DNA of 10,198 bases from an uncultured Clostridia bacterium (lineage in GTDB: Bacteria; Bacillota; Clostridia; Lachnospirales; Bianqueaceae), in NCBI GenBank assembly GCA_947570515.1, contig CANOUM010000046.1:1-10198 (forward strand), written 5' to 3'. Position numbers and translations under genes: made by a program. The notes under the pieces are model-generated. The model was not told the DNA's origin and did no database searches. It saw nothing but the letters and a program-made list of their open reading frames with translations. Shown here one piece after another: positions 1-7,201 of this stretch; the first letter of the stretch is position 1; each line of letters starts with the position of its first letter.

Positions 1-439
1 GAATATCACCGATAAAAAGAAGTTTTCCGTGATAAAGGGGCAGCAGCATAAAGGGAGAGTGCGGGCCTACCGCTGTTTGATCCATAGCGTGCCGCACGGT
101 TAGCGTGTGAGCAAGCCGGCCCTTGGCGCATACAGAATGAGTGGGATGAATGCTTCGCTCAACACCGGGGCGCTGCATAAATACGGCTGACAGCAAACCG
201 GTGCAGGGGGAAGTTTGGGTGCTTTCAAATATTGGATGCTCGGCATTGACGGTTTCATAGGTCAGCGCCGGCATCAGCAAAGTACCGTCTTCGCCTAAGA
301 CCTCTTCTAAGGCGTCGATAATGGCATCAGGGGTGCAGTCGGTACCCAGCGCTTTCATAGAAGAGTGAACAAGCAAGACATCGCCGGCTTTTACACCAAG
401 CCTTTGCAGATCATTTTTAAATTGTACGGTATCGGTCAT
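1..439 (-). CDS. AAC(3)-family aminoglycoside N-acetyltransferase, partial
   Basis: This gene is cut by the left edge; the first 146 residues are present out of roughly 260-280 usual for the family. The product starts MTDTVQFKNDLQRLG and carries the family's N-terminal pattern: a V-x-x-GD-x-LLVHSSMKALG segment (about residues 16-32), a DGTLLMPALTYE strand-turn segment (51-62), a HPTHSV block (98-103) and a GPHSPF block (125-130). These blocks resemble the acetyl-CoA-dependent Antibiotic_NAT/AAC(3) fold, with the HPTHS histidine near the active site. Known members acetylate the 3-amino group of aminoglycosides, but many clostridial homologues have no proven drug substrate, so resistance is an inference. 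The ATG at 437-439 follows an AGGAGG at 450-455 (minus strand) with 10-nt spacing. It lies 51 nt downstream of the MerR-type gene with no terminator between them, so the two are probably one operon and the acetyltransferase is probably under MerR control. Confidence 0.85.
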   Translation of the reverse strand, partial: MTDTVQFKNDLQRLGVKAGDVLLVHSSMKALGTDCTPDAIIDALEEVLGEDGTLLMPALTYETVNAEHPIFESTQTSPCTGLLSAVFMQRPGVERSIHPTHSVCAKGRLAHTLTVRHAMDQTAVGPHSPFMLLPLYHGKLLFIGDI

Positions 440-490
440 TCCAGTCAATCCTCCTAATCATTTGAAAATAGGAAGAAAGGTAGCAGACAC

Positions 491-1402
491 TTATCTGGAT
501 TGGATTGGCAGCAGCAGATCCACCTTTCCGTCGATTCCATCAGATGGCCACCCCATATATGAGGCATATACCCAGTTTAGATGTTCTTCTAAGCAGAGAC
601 GATCGTGATCCATCTGATATCTTGGATGGTGCCTGACCCATGTTTTCAGAAATTCCCATTCATGAAAATCAGGAAAATCAATGGTATAGGCTGCATACAG
701 ACCGCCGGCAAAACGGTGCTTAGAAAAAAACGAGGGTACGCTGGTATCTTCCGGGATACTCACCCAGTTGGCATAGGTGTGAATGGGACTGTTATTGTCT
801 TCGCAAGAAGGAGAAACGCCAAACAGCCGGGCATCCGGCTTTTTTTCATAGAGTTTTTCACTGCGGATGAACTGATCCAGTACAGTGCCAACATGTTCCT
901 CCGGGCTTTCGCTGGTCTCCTCATAGCAAGCAACGTAGAGCGGAGGAAGCATGATAATCCGAATCCGCTGCGCTTGCTCAGAGGGAGTCCGGGAGCAACT
1001 CGTTCCAAGCTCATGTTTTTTTAAAGGAAGAAGTTTCGTCAGGGTATCTGATATGTTCTCAGACCAGCCGCTGCCTGACTGCTCTATGAGGCTGTGCAGC
1101 GCTTTTTCTGTGAACTGCAGGAGGGCGATATTTTGCTGCACTGCCTGTAAATGTTCCTGCAGAAGCGCTGCCGCATTCGTTTGGCTTTCACCTAATATGG
1201 CGTCAATCTTTTTTAGGGGAATCTGGAGTTTGCGCAATAAAATAATGTGCTGAATCCGCTGGATTGTGTCTTCATCATACACACGATAGGCATAATCTTT
1301 CCTGTGTGCGCTCCGGATGAGGCCCATCTGCTCATAGTACCGAAGCATACGCGCAGAGATACAAAGCTCTTTAGAAACCTCGCTGATCGTGCGATACGTC
1401 AT
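491..1402 (-). CDS. MerR-family transcriptional regulator with GyrI-like effector domain
   Basis: A 303-aa regulator. The N-terminal winged helix-turn-helix spans about residues 3-70 (YRTISEVSKEL, then ARMLRYYEQMGLI, then YRVYDEDTIQRI), the classic MerR signature. A helical linker at about 72-108 would form the dimer coiled coil. The C-terminal half (about 147-300) looks like a GyrI-like/effector-binding domain, with FAGGLYAAYT (221-230) and an LEEHLN segment (260-265) whose acidic residues match the ligand-pocket region in BmrR-like proteins. The length fits BmrR/Mta-type multidrug sensors rather than metal-sensing MerR proteins, and there is no cluster of metal-binding cysteines. The ATG at 1400-1402 has a TAAGGAGGT ribosome site at 1409-1417. 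The gene sits behind a MerR-type promoter and is followed by the acetyltransferase, so it probably activates its own operon when it binds a lipophilic or cationic compound. The ligand cannot be predicted. Confidence 0.93.
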   Translation of the reverse strand: MTYRTISEVSKELCISARMLRYYEQMGLIRSAHRKDYAYRVYDEDTIQRIQHIILLRKLQIPLKKIDAILGESQTNAAALLQEHLQAVQQNIALLQFTEKALHSLIEQSGSGWSENISDTLTKLLPLKKHELGTSCSRTPSEQAQRIRIIMLPPLYVACYEETSESPEEHVGTVLDQFIRSEKLYEKKPDARLFGVSPSCEDNNSPIHTYANWVSIPEDTSVPSFFSKHRFAGGLYAAYTIDFPDFHEWEFLKTWVRHHPRYQMDHDRLCLEEHLNWVYASYMGWPSDGIDGKVDLLLPIQSR

Positions 1403-1423
1403 TACCTTACCTCCTTATAGGCC

Positions 1424-1454
1424 ACTATAAAGGATGACATCGTGTCAAAGTCAA
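1424..1454 (-). promoter_or_regulatory. MerR-type promoter/operator with 19-bp spacer
   Basis: On the minus strand a TTGACT -35 box (1449-1454) and a TATAGT -10 box (1424-1429) are separated by 19 bp, longer than the usual 17. A perfect inverted repeat TGACA-N3-TGTCA lies in the spacer at 1435-1447. An over-long spacer with a central dyad is the hallmark of promoters that MerR proteins activate by untwisting DNA. It lies directly ahead of the MerR-family gene, leaving only a short leader that holds the ribosome site. Autoregulation is inferred from this arrangement. Confidence 0.85.
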
Positions 1455-1497
1455 GAACGATCTTCAAAATTTTGCGAGCGATGCAGACAAATCTGGA

Positions 1498-3246
1498 TTA
1501 TTCTCTAAATTGATACTGATACAAATTGGCGTACATGCCATTTGCTGCCAGCAGCTCCTCATGGGTGCCGCGTTCCTGGATCCCTTCGGGTGTGATTACA
1601 ATGATTTCATCCGCATTTTTAATCGTAGAAAGACGATGCGCCACGACCAGACTGGTGCGCCCCTTGGCCAGCTGCTCCAAAGAAGCCTGAATCAGCATCT
1701 CTGTTGCATTATCCAGCGCGCTGGTCGCCTCATCCAAAATCAGAATCGACGGATTTTTCAGAAATACGCGCGCAATCGAGATACGCTGCTTCTGACCGCC
1801 CGAAAGTTTAATGCCGCGCTCGCCTACATTTGTATCATAGCCATCCTCCATTGTCATGATATAATCATGAATATTCGCTTTTTTAGCCGCTTCTATGATT
1901 TCCTCATCGCTGGCATCCAGATTGCCGTACGCAATATTTTCGCGGATGGTGCCATTAAACAAAAATACATCCTGCGCCACCATACCAATATTGCGGCGGA
2001 GGCTTTCACGCGAAAGCGTGGTAATATCCTGACCATCAATCGAAATGCTGCCGGAATTCAGCTCGTAAAACCGCGGGATCAAGTGGCAGAGCGTGGTCTT
2101 TCCGCCGCCCGAGGGGCCAACCAAAGCCACAGTTTTGCCTTTTTCGATATTCATGGAGAGATGGTCAATGACCATGTGGTTCACATCGTCCGGAGCGTCG
2201 CCGTCTTCCGTGTAGCTGAAGCTTACGTCCCTGAATTCGATATGCCCCTCAAGATGATCGGCATCACGGGCCTGAGGGTCGTTTTCTTCCTCCGAAACAT
2301 TCATAATTTCTTCAAAGCGTTGCAGGCCTGTCATGCCGTTTTGCAGCTGTTCAAACAAGGCGATGAGCTGATTGATGGGTTTGAGAAAAATGTTGATATA
2401 CAGCAAAAAGGCGGCGTATTCGCCGGCATTGATTTTGCCGTAGAACAGGAACAGGCCGCCGGATACCAGCGCTACCAAATATAAAAGATCGGTAAGCAGG
2501 CCGGTGCCGGAATGGAAAAAGGCCATCATTTTATAAGAGCGGCCTCGTGCTTTTTTAAAGCGCTCATTAGCGACGGCAAATTTATCGTTTTCATGTGCCT
2601 CAGCTGTGTAAGCGCGGCTGACCCGGATGCCGGCCAAGCTGGTTTCAAGGTTGGAATTGACCTCTCCGATCTCAACGCGGGACTGCAAAAAAGCGTCGTT
2701 CATATGACGCTGCATCTTGACTGCATAAAATACGATAAAGGGAATTAAAATAAAAATGATCAGAGTCAGCCACAGATTGATGGAGGCCAGCATAATAAAA
2801 GAACCGGTCAGCATAATTGAAGACAGAAGCAGACCCTCCGGGCCATGATGAGCCAGCTCGGCGATTTCCATGAGGTCATTGACAAGGCGGGACATCACCG
2901 TACCGGTTTTATTTTCATCATAAAAAGAAAAAGGAAGCTTTTGCAGATGCCGGAACATATCGCGGCGCATATCACCCTGAATCCGCACGCCGACCACATG
3001 CCCCCAGTATTGTATATAGAAATTGAGCAGACATTTAAGGACATAGATCCCCAGCAGCGCGCCGGCCCAGATCAAAATGAAGCGCAGGGAGTCGCGGTAG
3101 ACATAATCATTGATGATATTTTTGGCAATCATGGGATAAAACAGGTCGCATACAGCTACGACAAGCGAGCAAAGCATATCAATGTAAAACAGCCGGCGAT
3201 GCGGCTTGTAATAGGCGATCAGTTTCTTAAAGACATTTCGTTTCAT
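1498..3246 (-). CDS. ABC-type multidrug/lipid exporter half-transporter, canonical ATPase (probable homodimer)
   Basis: A 582-aa fusion of a six-helix type I exporter membrane domain (about residues 20-310) with a C-terminal nucleotide-binding domain (about 335-578). Visible motifs are Walker A GPSGGGKTT (377-385), Q-loop Gln425, signature LSGGQ (481-485), Walker B ILILDE with catalytic Glu506, D-loop SALD (509-512) and H-loop His537. All are intact, so a homodimer with two working ATP sites, like Sav1866, BmrA or MsbA, is the simplest reading. The substrate is unknown. The frame stays open upstream to an ATG at 3429, but that start would lie beyond the promoter at 3281-3309. The ATG at 3244-3246 is chosen because GAAAGGA lies 10 nt upstream and the protein then begins MKRNVFKKLIAYYKPHRR, a normal exporter N-terminus. 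It ends 95 nt before the MerR-type gene on the same strand with no clear terminator between, so readthrough is possible. Confidence 0.95.
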   Translation of the reverse strand: MKRNVFKKLIAYYKPHRRLFYIDMLCSLVVAVCDLFYPMIAKNIINDYVYRDSLRFILIWAGALLGIYVLKCLLNFYIQYWGHVVGVRIQGDMRRDMFRHLQKLPFSFYDENKTGTVMSRLVNDLMEIAELAHHGPEGLLLSSIMLTGSFIMLASINLWLTLIIFILIPFIVFYAVKMQRHMNDAFLQSRVEIGEVNSNLETSLAGIRVSRAYTAEAHENDKFAVANERFKKARGRSYKMMAFFHSGTGLLTDLLYLVALVSGGLFLFYGKINAGEYAAFLLYINIFLKPINQLIALFEQLQNGMTGLQRFEEIMNVSEEENDPQARDADHLEGHIEFRDVSFSYTEDGDAPDDVNHMVIDHLSMNIEKGKTVALVGPSGGGKTTLCHLIPRFYELNSGSISIDGQDITTLSRESLRRNIGMVAQDVFLFNGTIRENIAYGNLDASDEEIIEAAKKANIHDYIMTMEDGYDTNVGERGIKLSGGQKQRISIARVFLKNPSILILDEATSALDNATEMLIQASLEQLAKGRTSLVVAHRLSTIKNADEIIVITPEGIQERGTHEELLAANGMYANLYQYQFRE

Positions 3247-3280
3247 TGCATATAGATCCTTTCTGATTTTCTTCGCACAT

Positions 3281-3309
3281 ATTTTAAAATAGTTTTGAAA
3301 AGTTGTCAA
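3281..3309 (-). promoter_or_regulatory. Promoter of the leftward ABC exporter gene
   Basis: On the minus strand a consensus TTGACA (3304-3309) and a TAAAAT -10 box (3281-3286) are separated by exactly 17 bp. Transcription would start near 3274, leaving a leader of about 28 nt that contains the GAAAGGA ribosome site at 3257-3263. This is a strong sigma-A-like promoter by sequence. The palindromic array lies upstream of it and would not be transcribed from it. Confidence 0.8.
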
Positions 3310-3370
3310 GCGCAGCCAGCCGGATATCAGGTATATATGCATACAGGTCTTGATGGAATTTGGCGACGAC

Positions 3371-3559
3371 ATGTACGCAAAAAGATAATTGCATACATGT
3401 GCTTCATTGATTCTGAAAATAGTTTGCATGCAAATTCATGGATTGCGTACAATTGTTTTGGCTGTCAGAGGTATGATATGTACGCAAAAAAGGAAATTGC
3501 GTACATGAAACCCTCTGTTTTTTACGACACCTTGTACGCAAAAAGATAATTGCATGCAT
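3371..3559. repeat. Array of four 28-29-bp palindromic repeats with constant 25-bp spacers
   Basis: Four imperfect or perfect inverted repeats lie at 3371-3398, 3424-3452, 3478-3506 and 3532-3559. Each has 10-bp arms flanking an 8- or 9-bp centre. The third unit is perfect: ATGTACGCAA, 9 bp, TTGCGTACAT. The eight arms, read in one orientation, fit TTGCRTRCAW. The first and fourth units share the centre AAAGATAA and agree at 26 of 28 positions. The second appears inverted relative to the fourth. The intervening stretches 3399-3423, 3453-3477 and 3507-3531 are each exactly 25 bp and unrelated to each other, giving a 53-54-bp period, about five helical turns. The array sits between two divergent ABC exporter promoters and outside both transcripts. 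It could be a multi-site operator, a DNA-architecture element or a folded repeat. The divergence of the units and the lack of cas genes argue against CRISPR. The binding factor is unknown. Confidence 0.85.
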
Positions 3560-3606
3560 GTAAATTTGATTTTTTGCATGAGGCTTGCAGCAGAATCAGA
3601 AAAGAC

Positions 3607-3635
3607 TTGATTGAAGCATTACTATATGTTATGAT
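3607..3635 (+). promoter_or_regulatory. Promoter of the rightward heterodimeric ABC exporter operon
   Basis: TTGATT (3607-3612) and TATGAT (3630-3635) are separated by 17 bp. A TG one base before the -10 box (3627-3628) matches the extended -10 motif. Transcription would start near 3642, giving a leader of about 36 nt. The 10-mer GTTATGATAT overlaps the -10 box (3628-3637) and recurs exactly 30 bp later (3658-3667) over the start of the ribosome site. Confidence 0.7.
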
Positions 3636-3677
3636 ATAAGCTAAATTATTCTTTAAAGTTATGATATGGAGAAAAAT

Positions 3678-5408
3678 ATGTTTAAACTGATTCGTTATTT
3701 AAGGCATTATAAAAAAGAAAGCGTGATCGGCCCCTTGTTTAAGCTGCTGGAGGCTTCCTTCGAGCTGATTGTCCCGCTCATCATGGCGCAGATCATGGAC
3801 GTAGGGATTCAGAACGGGGATGTTTCGTATATTTTAAAGCAGGGAGGTATTCTCGTCCTGCTGGGCGTGCTGGGGCTTAGCTGCTCGCTCATTGCTCAGT
3901 ATTTTGCCGCCAAAGCTTCCTTCGGTTTCGGAACCGAGCTGCGCAGCGATCTATTCAGGCATATTCAGAGTCTTTCCTATGCGGAGATCGATCAGCTGGG
4001 CACATCAACGCTCATGACAAGAGTGACCAGCGATATCAATCAGGCGCAAAGCGGGGTCAATCTGGTGCTGCGGCTCTTTTTACGTTCACCGTTTATCGTA
4101 GCCGGCGCTGTCGTCATGGCCTTTACAATCAATGTAAGGTTAGCGCTGATTTTTGCAGTAGCCGTGCCGATCCTGGCACTGGTTATCTACTGCGTGATGA
4201 TCAAAGGGATTCCGCATTATAAAAAAGCGCAGCGGCAGCTGGATCAAATATCACAGATCACAAGAGAAAATCTGACAGGCGTCCGCGTGATACGAGCGTT
4301 TTCCAAGCAGGACGAGGAGCAAAGGCGCTTCGAAGAAGCCAATGGGGCACTGCGCAAAACGCAGCTTTTTGTCGGCAAAATTTCAGCACTCTTAAATCCG
4401 CTCACATATGTGATTATCAATATAGCGACCGTACTCATTGTCTGGCAGGGCGGACACCAGGTATATGACGGAGTCATCACGCAGGGAGAAGTCGTCGCGC
4501 TCGTCAATTATATGACGCAGATTTTAATTGCGCTGGTCGCGCTCGCCAATCTGATTGTAACCTTTACCAAGGCCTCCGCCTCTGCCAGCCGGATCAATGA
4601 AATTTTTGAGGTTCATTCCCATTTAAGTGATGCAGGAAATAAGCCGCAGCAGGCGGCAAAACAGGCGGCGCATATTGAGCTTCAGCAGGTCAGTTTTGCA
4701 TATTCGGCAGGAGAAAATGCGCTGACAGATATTACGCTGGGGGTGCAGCGGGGACAGACGATTGGGATTATTGGCGGCACCGGCTCCGGTAAAACAACGC
4801 TGATCCATTTGATTCCGCGGTTTTATGATGTAACCGCGGGAAGCATAAAGATCGATGGCATTGACGTAAGAGAATATCCGTTTGAACAATTGCGGTCTAA
4901 AATCGGCATTGTGCCTCAGAAGGCGCAGCTATTTAAAGGAACCATCCGCGACAATATGCGCTGGGGCAATCCACAGGCAAGCGATGAGGAGATTAAGAAG
5001 GCATTAGTCATCGCACAGGCAGACGAGGTCGTTCGTTCCAAGGAGCAGGGCTTGGATGAAATGATTGAGCAGGGCGGCGCTAACCTTTCGGGCGGTCAGC
5101 GGCAGCGGCTTACGATCGCCAGGGCGCTTGCAGCAAACCCGGAGATTCTCATTCTGGACGACAGCGCCTCTGCGCTGGATTTTATGACGGATTTCCGCCT
5201 GCGGCGGGCACTAAAAGAAAATACAGACGGCATGACTGTGCTGATTGTTTCGCAGCGGGCATCAGCGGTGAAGGATGCCGATCAGATTGTGGTGCTGGAG
5301 GATGGCCGCATGGCAGGGTGCGGTACGCATGCAGCGCTTATGGAAAGCTGCGAAGTCTATCGCGAGATCTGTTTGTCGCAGCTTACGGAGGAGGTGAAGG
5401 CGAGATGA
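3678..5408 (+). CDS. ABC exporter subunit with degenerate ATPase site (heterodimer partner 1)
   Basis: A 576-aa half-transporter: type I exporter membrane domain (about residues 15-300) followed by a nucleotide-binding domain (about 332-570). Motifs are Walker A GGTGSGKTT (366-374), Q-loop Gln414 and signature LSGGQ (470-474). After Walker B (LILDDS) the catalytic glutamate is Asp495, and the H-loop histidine is replaced by Gln526 (VSQR). This is the known pattern of the degenerate-site partner in LmrC/BmrC/TM287-type heterodimers. The complementary change is seen in the next gene, with which it overlaps by 4 nt. An ATG at 3666 is in frame, but the start at 3678 is preferred because GGAG at 3668-3671 is its ribosome site, while 3666 has none. 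The product probably exports drugs, lipids or peptides across the cytoplasmic membrane; the substrate is unknown. Confidence 0.95.
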   Translation: MFKLIRYLRHYKKESVIGPLFKLLEASFELIVPLIMAQIMDVGIQNGDVSYILKQGGILVLLGVLGLSCSLIAQYFAAKASFGFGTELRSDLFRHIQSLSYAEIDQLGTSTLMTRVTSDINQAQSGVNLVLRLFLRSPFIVAGAVVMAFTINVRLALIFAVAVPILALVIYCVMIKGIPHYKKAQRQLDQISQITRENLTGVRVIRAFSKQDEEQRRFEEANGALRKTQLFVGKISALLNPLTYVIINIATVLIVWQGGHQVYDGVITQGEVVALVNYMTQILIALVALANLIVTFTKASASASRINEIFEVHSHLSDAGNKPQQAAKQAAHIELQQVSFAYSAGENALTDITLGVQRGQTIGIIGGTGSGKTTLIHLIPRFYDVTAGSIKIDGIDVREYPFEQLRSKIGIVPQKAQLFKGTIRDNMRWGNPQASDEEIKKALVIAQADEVVRSKEQGLDEMIEQGGANLSGGQRQRLTIARALAANPEILILDDSASALDFMTDFRLRRALKENTDGMTVLIVSQRASAVKDADQIVVLEDGRMAGCGTHAALMESCEVYREICLSQLTEEVKAR

Positions 5409-7150
5409 ATCAAAGAGGAACAATTCGGCAGGTGCTGGCGCTGGTTCGTCCTTACCGGTTGTATCTGATATTGTCACTGTGTTTTGCGGCGCTGAGCGTG
5501 GGGCTTACACTGTATGTGCCCATTCTGGTGGGTGATGCGATTGATTATGTGGTGGGGCCGCAGCAGGTGGATTTCGCGGCGGTCTGGCAGCTGTTGGTGC
5601 AGATTCTGCTGTTTACGGGTGTGACGGCGCTGGCGCAGTGGCTGATGAATTTGTGCAACAATAAAATTACCTATCATGTGGTGACGGATCTGAGGATCCG
5701 AGCCTTTGCACAGCTGCAGCGGCTGCCGCTGCGGTATCTGGATTCACAGGCTCACGGCGATATGATCAGCCGTATGATCACGGATGTGGATCAATTTTCG
5801 GAAGGGCTTTTGATGGGCTTCTCACAGTTTTTTACCGGTTTTGTTACGATTGTGGGGACGATTGTATTTATGCTGACAGTTAATGTGAAAATCACGCTGG
5901 TCGTCGTGCTGATTACGCCGATATCCCTGCTGGTGGCACGTTTTATCGCGAAGCGCACCTACTCGATGTTTCAGATGCAGTCGCAGGTGCGCGGCCGCAT
6001 GACCGCCCTGGTCGAGGAGATGGTGGGCGGTCAGAAGGTGGTGAAAGCCTTTGGCTATGAGCCAGAGGCTCAGAGGCGCTTCGACGAGGTCAATCAGGAG
6101 CTTAGAGTCTGCGGACAGAAAGCCATTTTTTATTCCTCCATCACCAACCCCTGTACGCGTTTTGTCAATGGACTGGTGTATGCGGCAGTCGGCATTGTAG
6201 GGGCAGTGTTTGCGGTCAGCGGCCTGCTTTCCGTGGGGCAGCTTTCCTGCTTTCTCACCTATGCCAATCAATATACGAAACCATTCAACGAGATCTCCGG
6301 CGTGGTGACGGAACTGCAAAATGCACTAGCCTGTGCTGCACGTGTACTGCAGCTCATTGAAGAGCCGGCGCAGGAGCCCGATGTGCCGGGGGCGCAGGTG
6401 CTCACATCAGAGAAAATCGACGGCCGCGTATCAATTGAAAATGTATCATTCTCTTATACGCCGGAGCGGCCATTGATCGAAAATCTAAATCTCAGCGTGC
6501 AAAAAGGGCAGCGGATCGCCATTGTAGGACCAACGGGCTGCGGCAAAACGACAATGATTAACCTGCTGATGCGGTTTTACGATGTGGAGCAGGGACGCAT
6601 CTGTGTCAGCGGATATCCGATTCGGCAGCTTACCCGTAACAGCCTGCGCGCCGCGTATGGCATGGTGCTGCAGGACACATGGCTAAAAGCGGGCACCATT
6701 CGCGAAAATATTGCATATGGCTATCCGCAGGCAACTGAAGAAGAAGTGCGCCGCGCCGCGGCAGCAGCTCATGCCGATAGCTTTATCCGGCGTCTTCCGC
6801 AAGGATACGATACGGTTATAGCCGAGGATGGCGGCAATCTTTCTCAGGGACAAAAGCAGCTGCTTTGTATTGCCCGTGTCATGCTCTCTCTGCCGCCGAT
6901 GCTCATTTTGGATGAAGCCACTTCCTCCATTGACACACGGACGGAGCTGCAGATTCAGAAGGCGTTTGCCCGTATGATGCAGGGGCGCACGAGCTTTATT
7001 GTGGCGCACCGCCTGTCAACGATTAAAGAGGCGGATGTCATTCTTGTTATGAAGGACGGACATGTGATAGAACAGGGCAGTCATGAACAGCTGCTGGCGC
7101 AGCAGGGCTTTTATGCCGAGCTGTATCACAGTCAGTTTGCACAGGCATAA
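5405..7150 (+). CDS. ABC exporter subunit with catalytic ATPase site (heterodimer partner 2)
   Basis: A 581-aa half-transporter with a six-helix membrane domain (about residues 18-310) and a nucleotide-binding domain (about 342-577). Motifs are Walker A GPTGCGKTT (375-383), Q-loop Gln423, Walker B MLILDE with catalytic Glu504, and H-loop His535. The signature is LSQGQ (479-483) instead of LSGGQ. In a heterodimer this altered signature faces the degenerate Walker site of the upstream partner, so one site is catalytic and the other mainly binds ATP, as in TM287/288, LmrCD and BmrCD. The frame is open from an ATG at 5318, but the ATG at 5405 is chosen because GGAGGAGGTG (5387-5396) precedes it and it overlaps the upstream stop as ATGA, a coupling arrangement. 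A strong terminator follows the stop codon. Confidence 0.96.
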   Translation: MNQRGTIRQVLALVRPYRLYLILSLCFAALSVGLTLYVPILVGDAIDYVVGPQQVDFAAVWQLLVQILLFTGVTALAQWLMNLCNNKITYHVVTDLRIRAFAQLQRLPLRYLDSQAHGDMISRMITDVDQFSEGLLMGFSQFFTGFVTIVGTIVFMLTVNVKITLVVVLITPISLLVARFIAKRTYSMFQMQSQVRGRMTALVEEMVGGQKVVKAFGYEPEAQRRFDEVNQELRVCGQKAIFYSSITNPCTRFVNGLVYAAVGIVGAVFAVSGLLSVGQLSCFLTYANQYTKPFNEISGVVTELQNALACAARVLQLIEEPAQEPDVPGAQVLTSEKIDGRVSIENVSFSYTPERPLIENLNLSVQKGQRIAIVGPTGCGKTTMINLLMRFYDVEQGRICVSGYPIRQLTRNSLRAAYGMVLQDTWLKAGTIRENIAYGYPQATEEEVRRAAAAAHADSFIRRLPQGYDTVIAEDGGNLSQGQKQLLCIARVMLSLPPMLILDEATSSIDTRTELQIQKAFARMMQGRTSFIVAHRLSTIKEADVILVMKDGHVIEQGSHEQLLAQQGFYAELYHSQFAQA

Positions 7151-7154
7151 AAAT

Positions 7155-7196
7155 AAAAACTCGCTAAAGCAGAGAAAAGGCTTTAGCGAGTTTTTT
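7155..7196. terminator. Bidirectional intrinsic terminator between convergent operons
   Basis: ACTCGCTAAAGC (7159-7170) pairs perfectly with GCTTTAGCGAGT (7180-7191) around a 9-nt loop. The stem is flanked by five A on the left and a run of six T on the right (7191-7196), so it works as a terminator on either strand and A:U pairs can extend the stem. It lies just after the rightward ABC operon stop (7150) and just before the end of the leftward BioY gene (7202). Confidence 0.95.
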
Positions 7197-7201
7197 ATGA
7201 A

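Noticed and set aside
605..1024. Plus-strand open frame opposite the MerR-type gene
   Set aside because: It is antisense to a clear MerR-family protein and has no recognisable motif or ribosome site.
1451..1470. Possible terminator between the leftward ABC gene and the MerR-type gene
   Set aside because: Only a 4-bp AAGA/TCTT stem can form and it has no U-run, so it is too weak to call.
1510..2484. Long plus-strand open frame opposite the leftward ABC gene
   Set aside because: It is the antisense shadow of a well-supported ABC ATPase domain, has no recognisable domain and no promoter or ribosome site.
3247..3429. Upstream in-frame ATG giving the leftward ABC protein 61 extra residues
   Set aside because: The extension would begin upstream of the promoter at 3281-3309 and does not resemble an exporter N-terminus; the ATG at 3246 has a good ribosome site.
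3295..3549. Short plus-strand open frame across the palindromic region
   Set aside because: It has no ribosome site, and its repeated YAKK/IAYM-like peptide comes only from translating the DNA repeats.
3371..3559. CRISPR array reading of the four repeats and equal spacers
   Set aside because: The repeats differ at many positions, are near-perfect full-length palindromes, and one unit appears inverted. The 25-bp spacers are short for CRISPR, and no cas gene is visible. A regulatory or structural array fits better.
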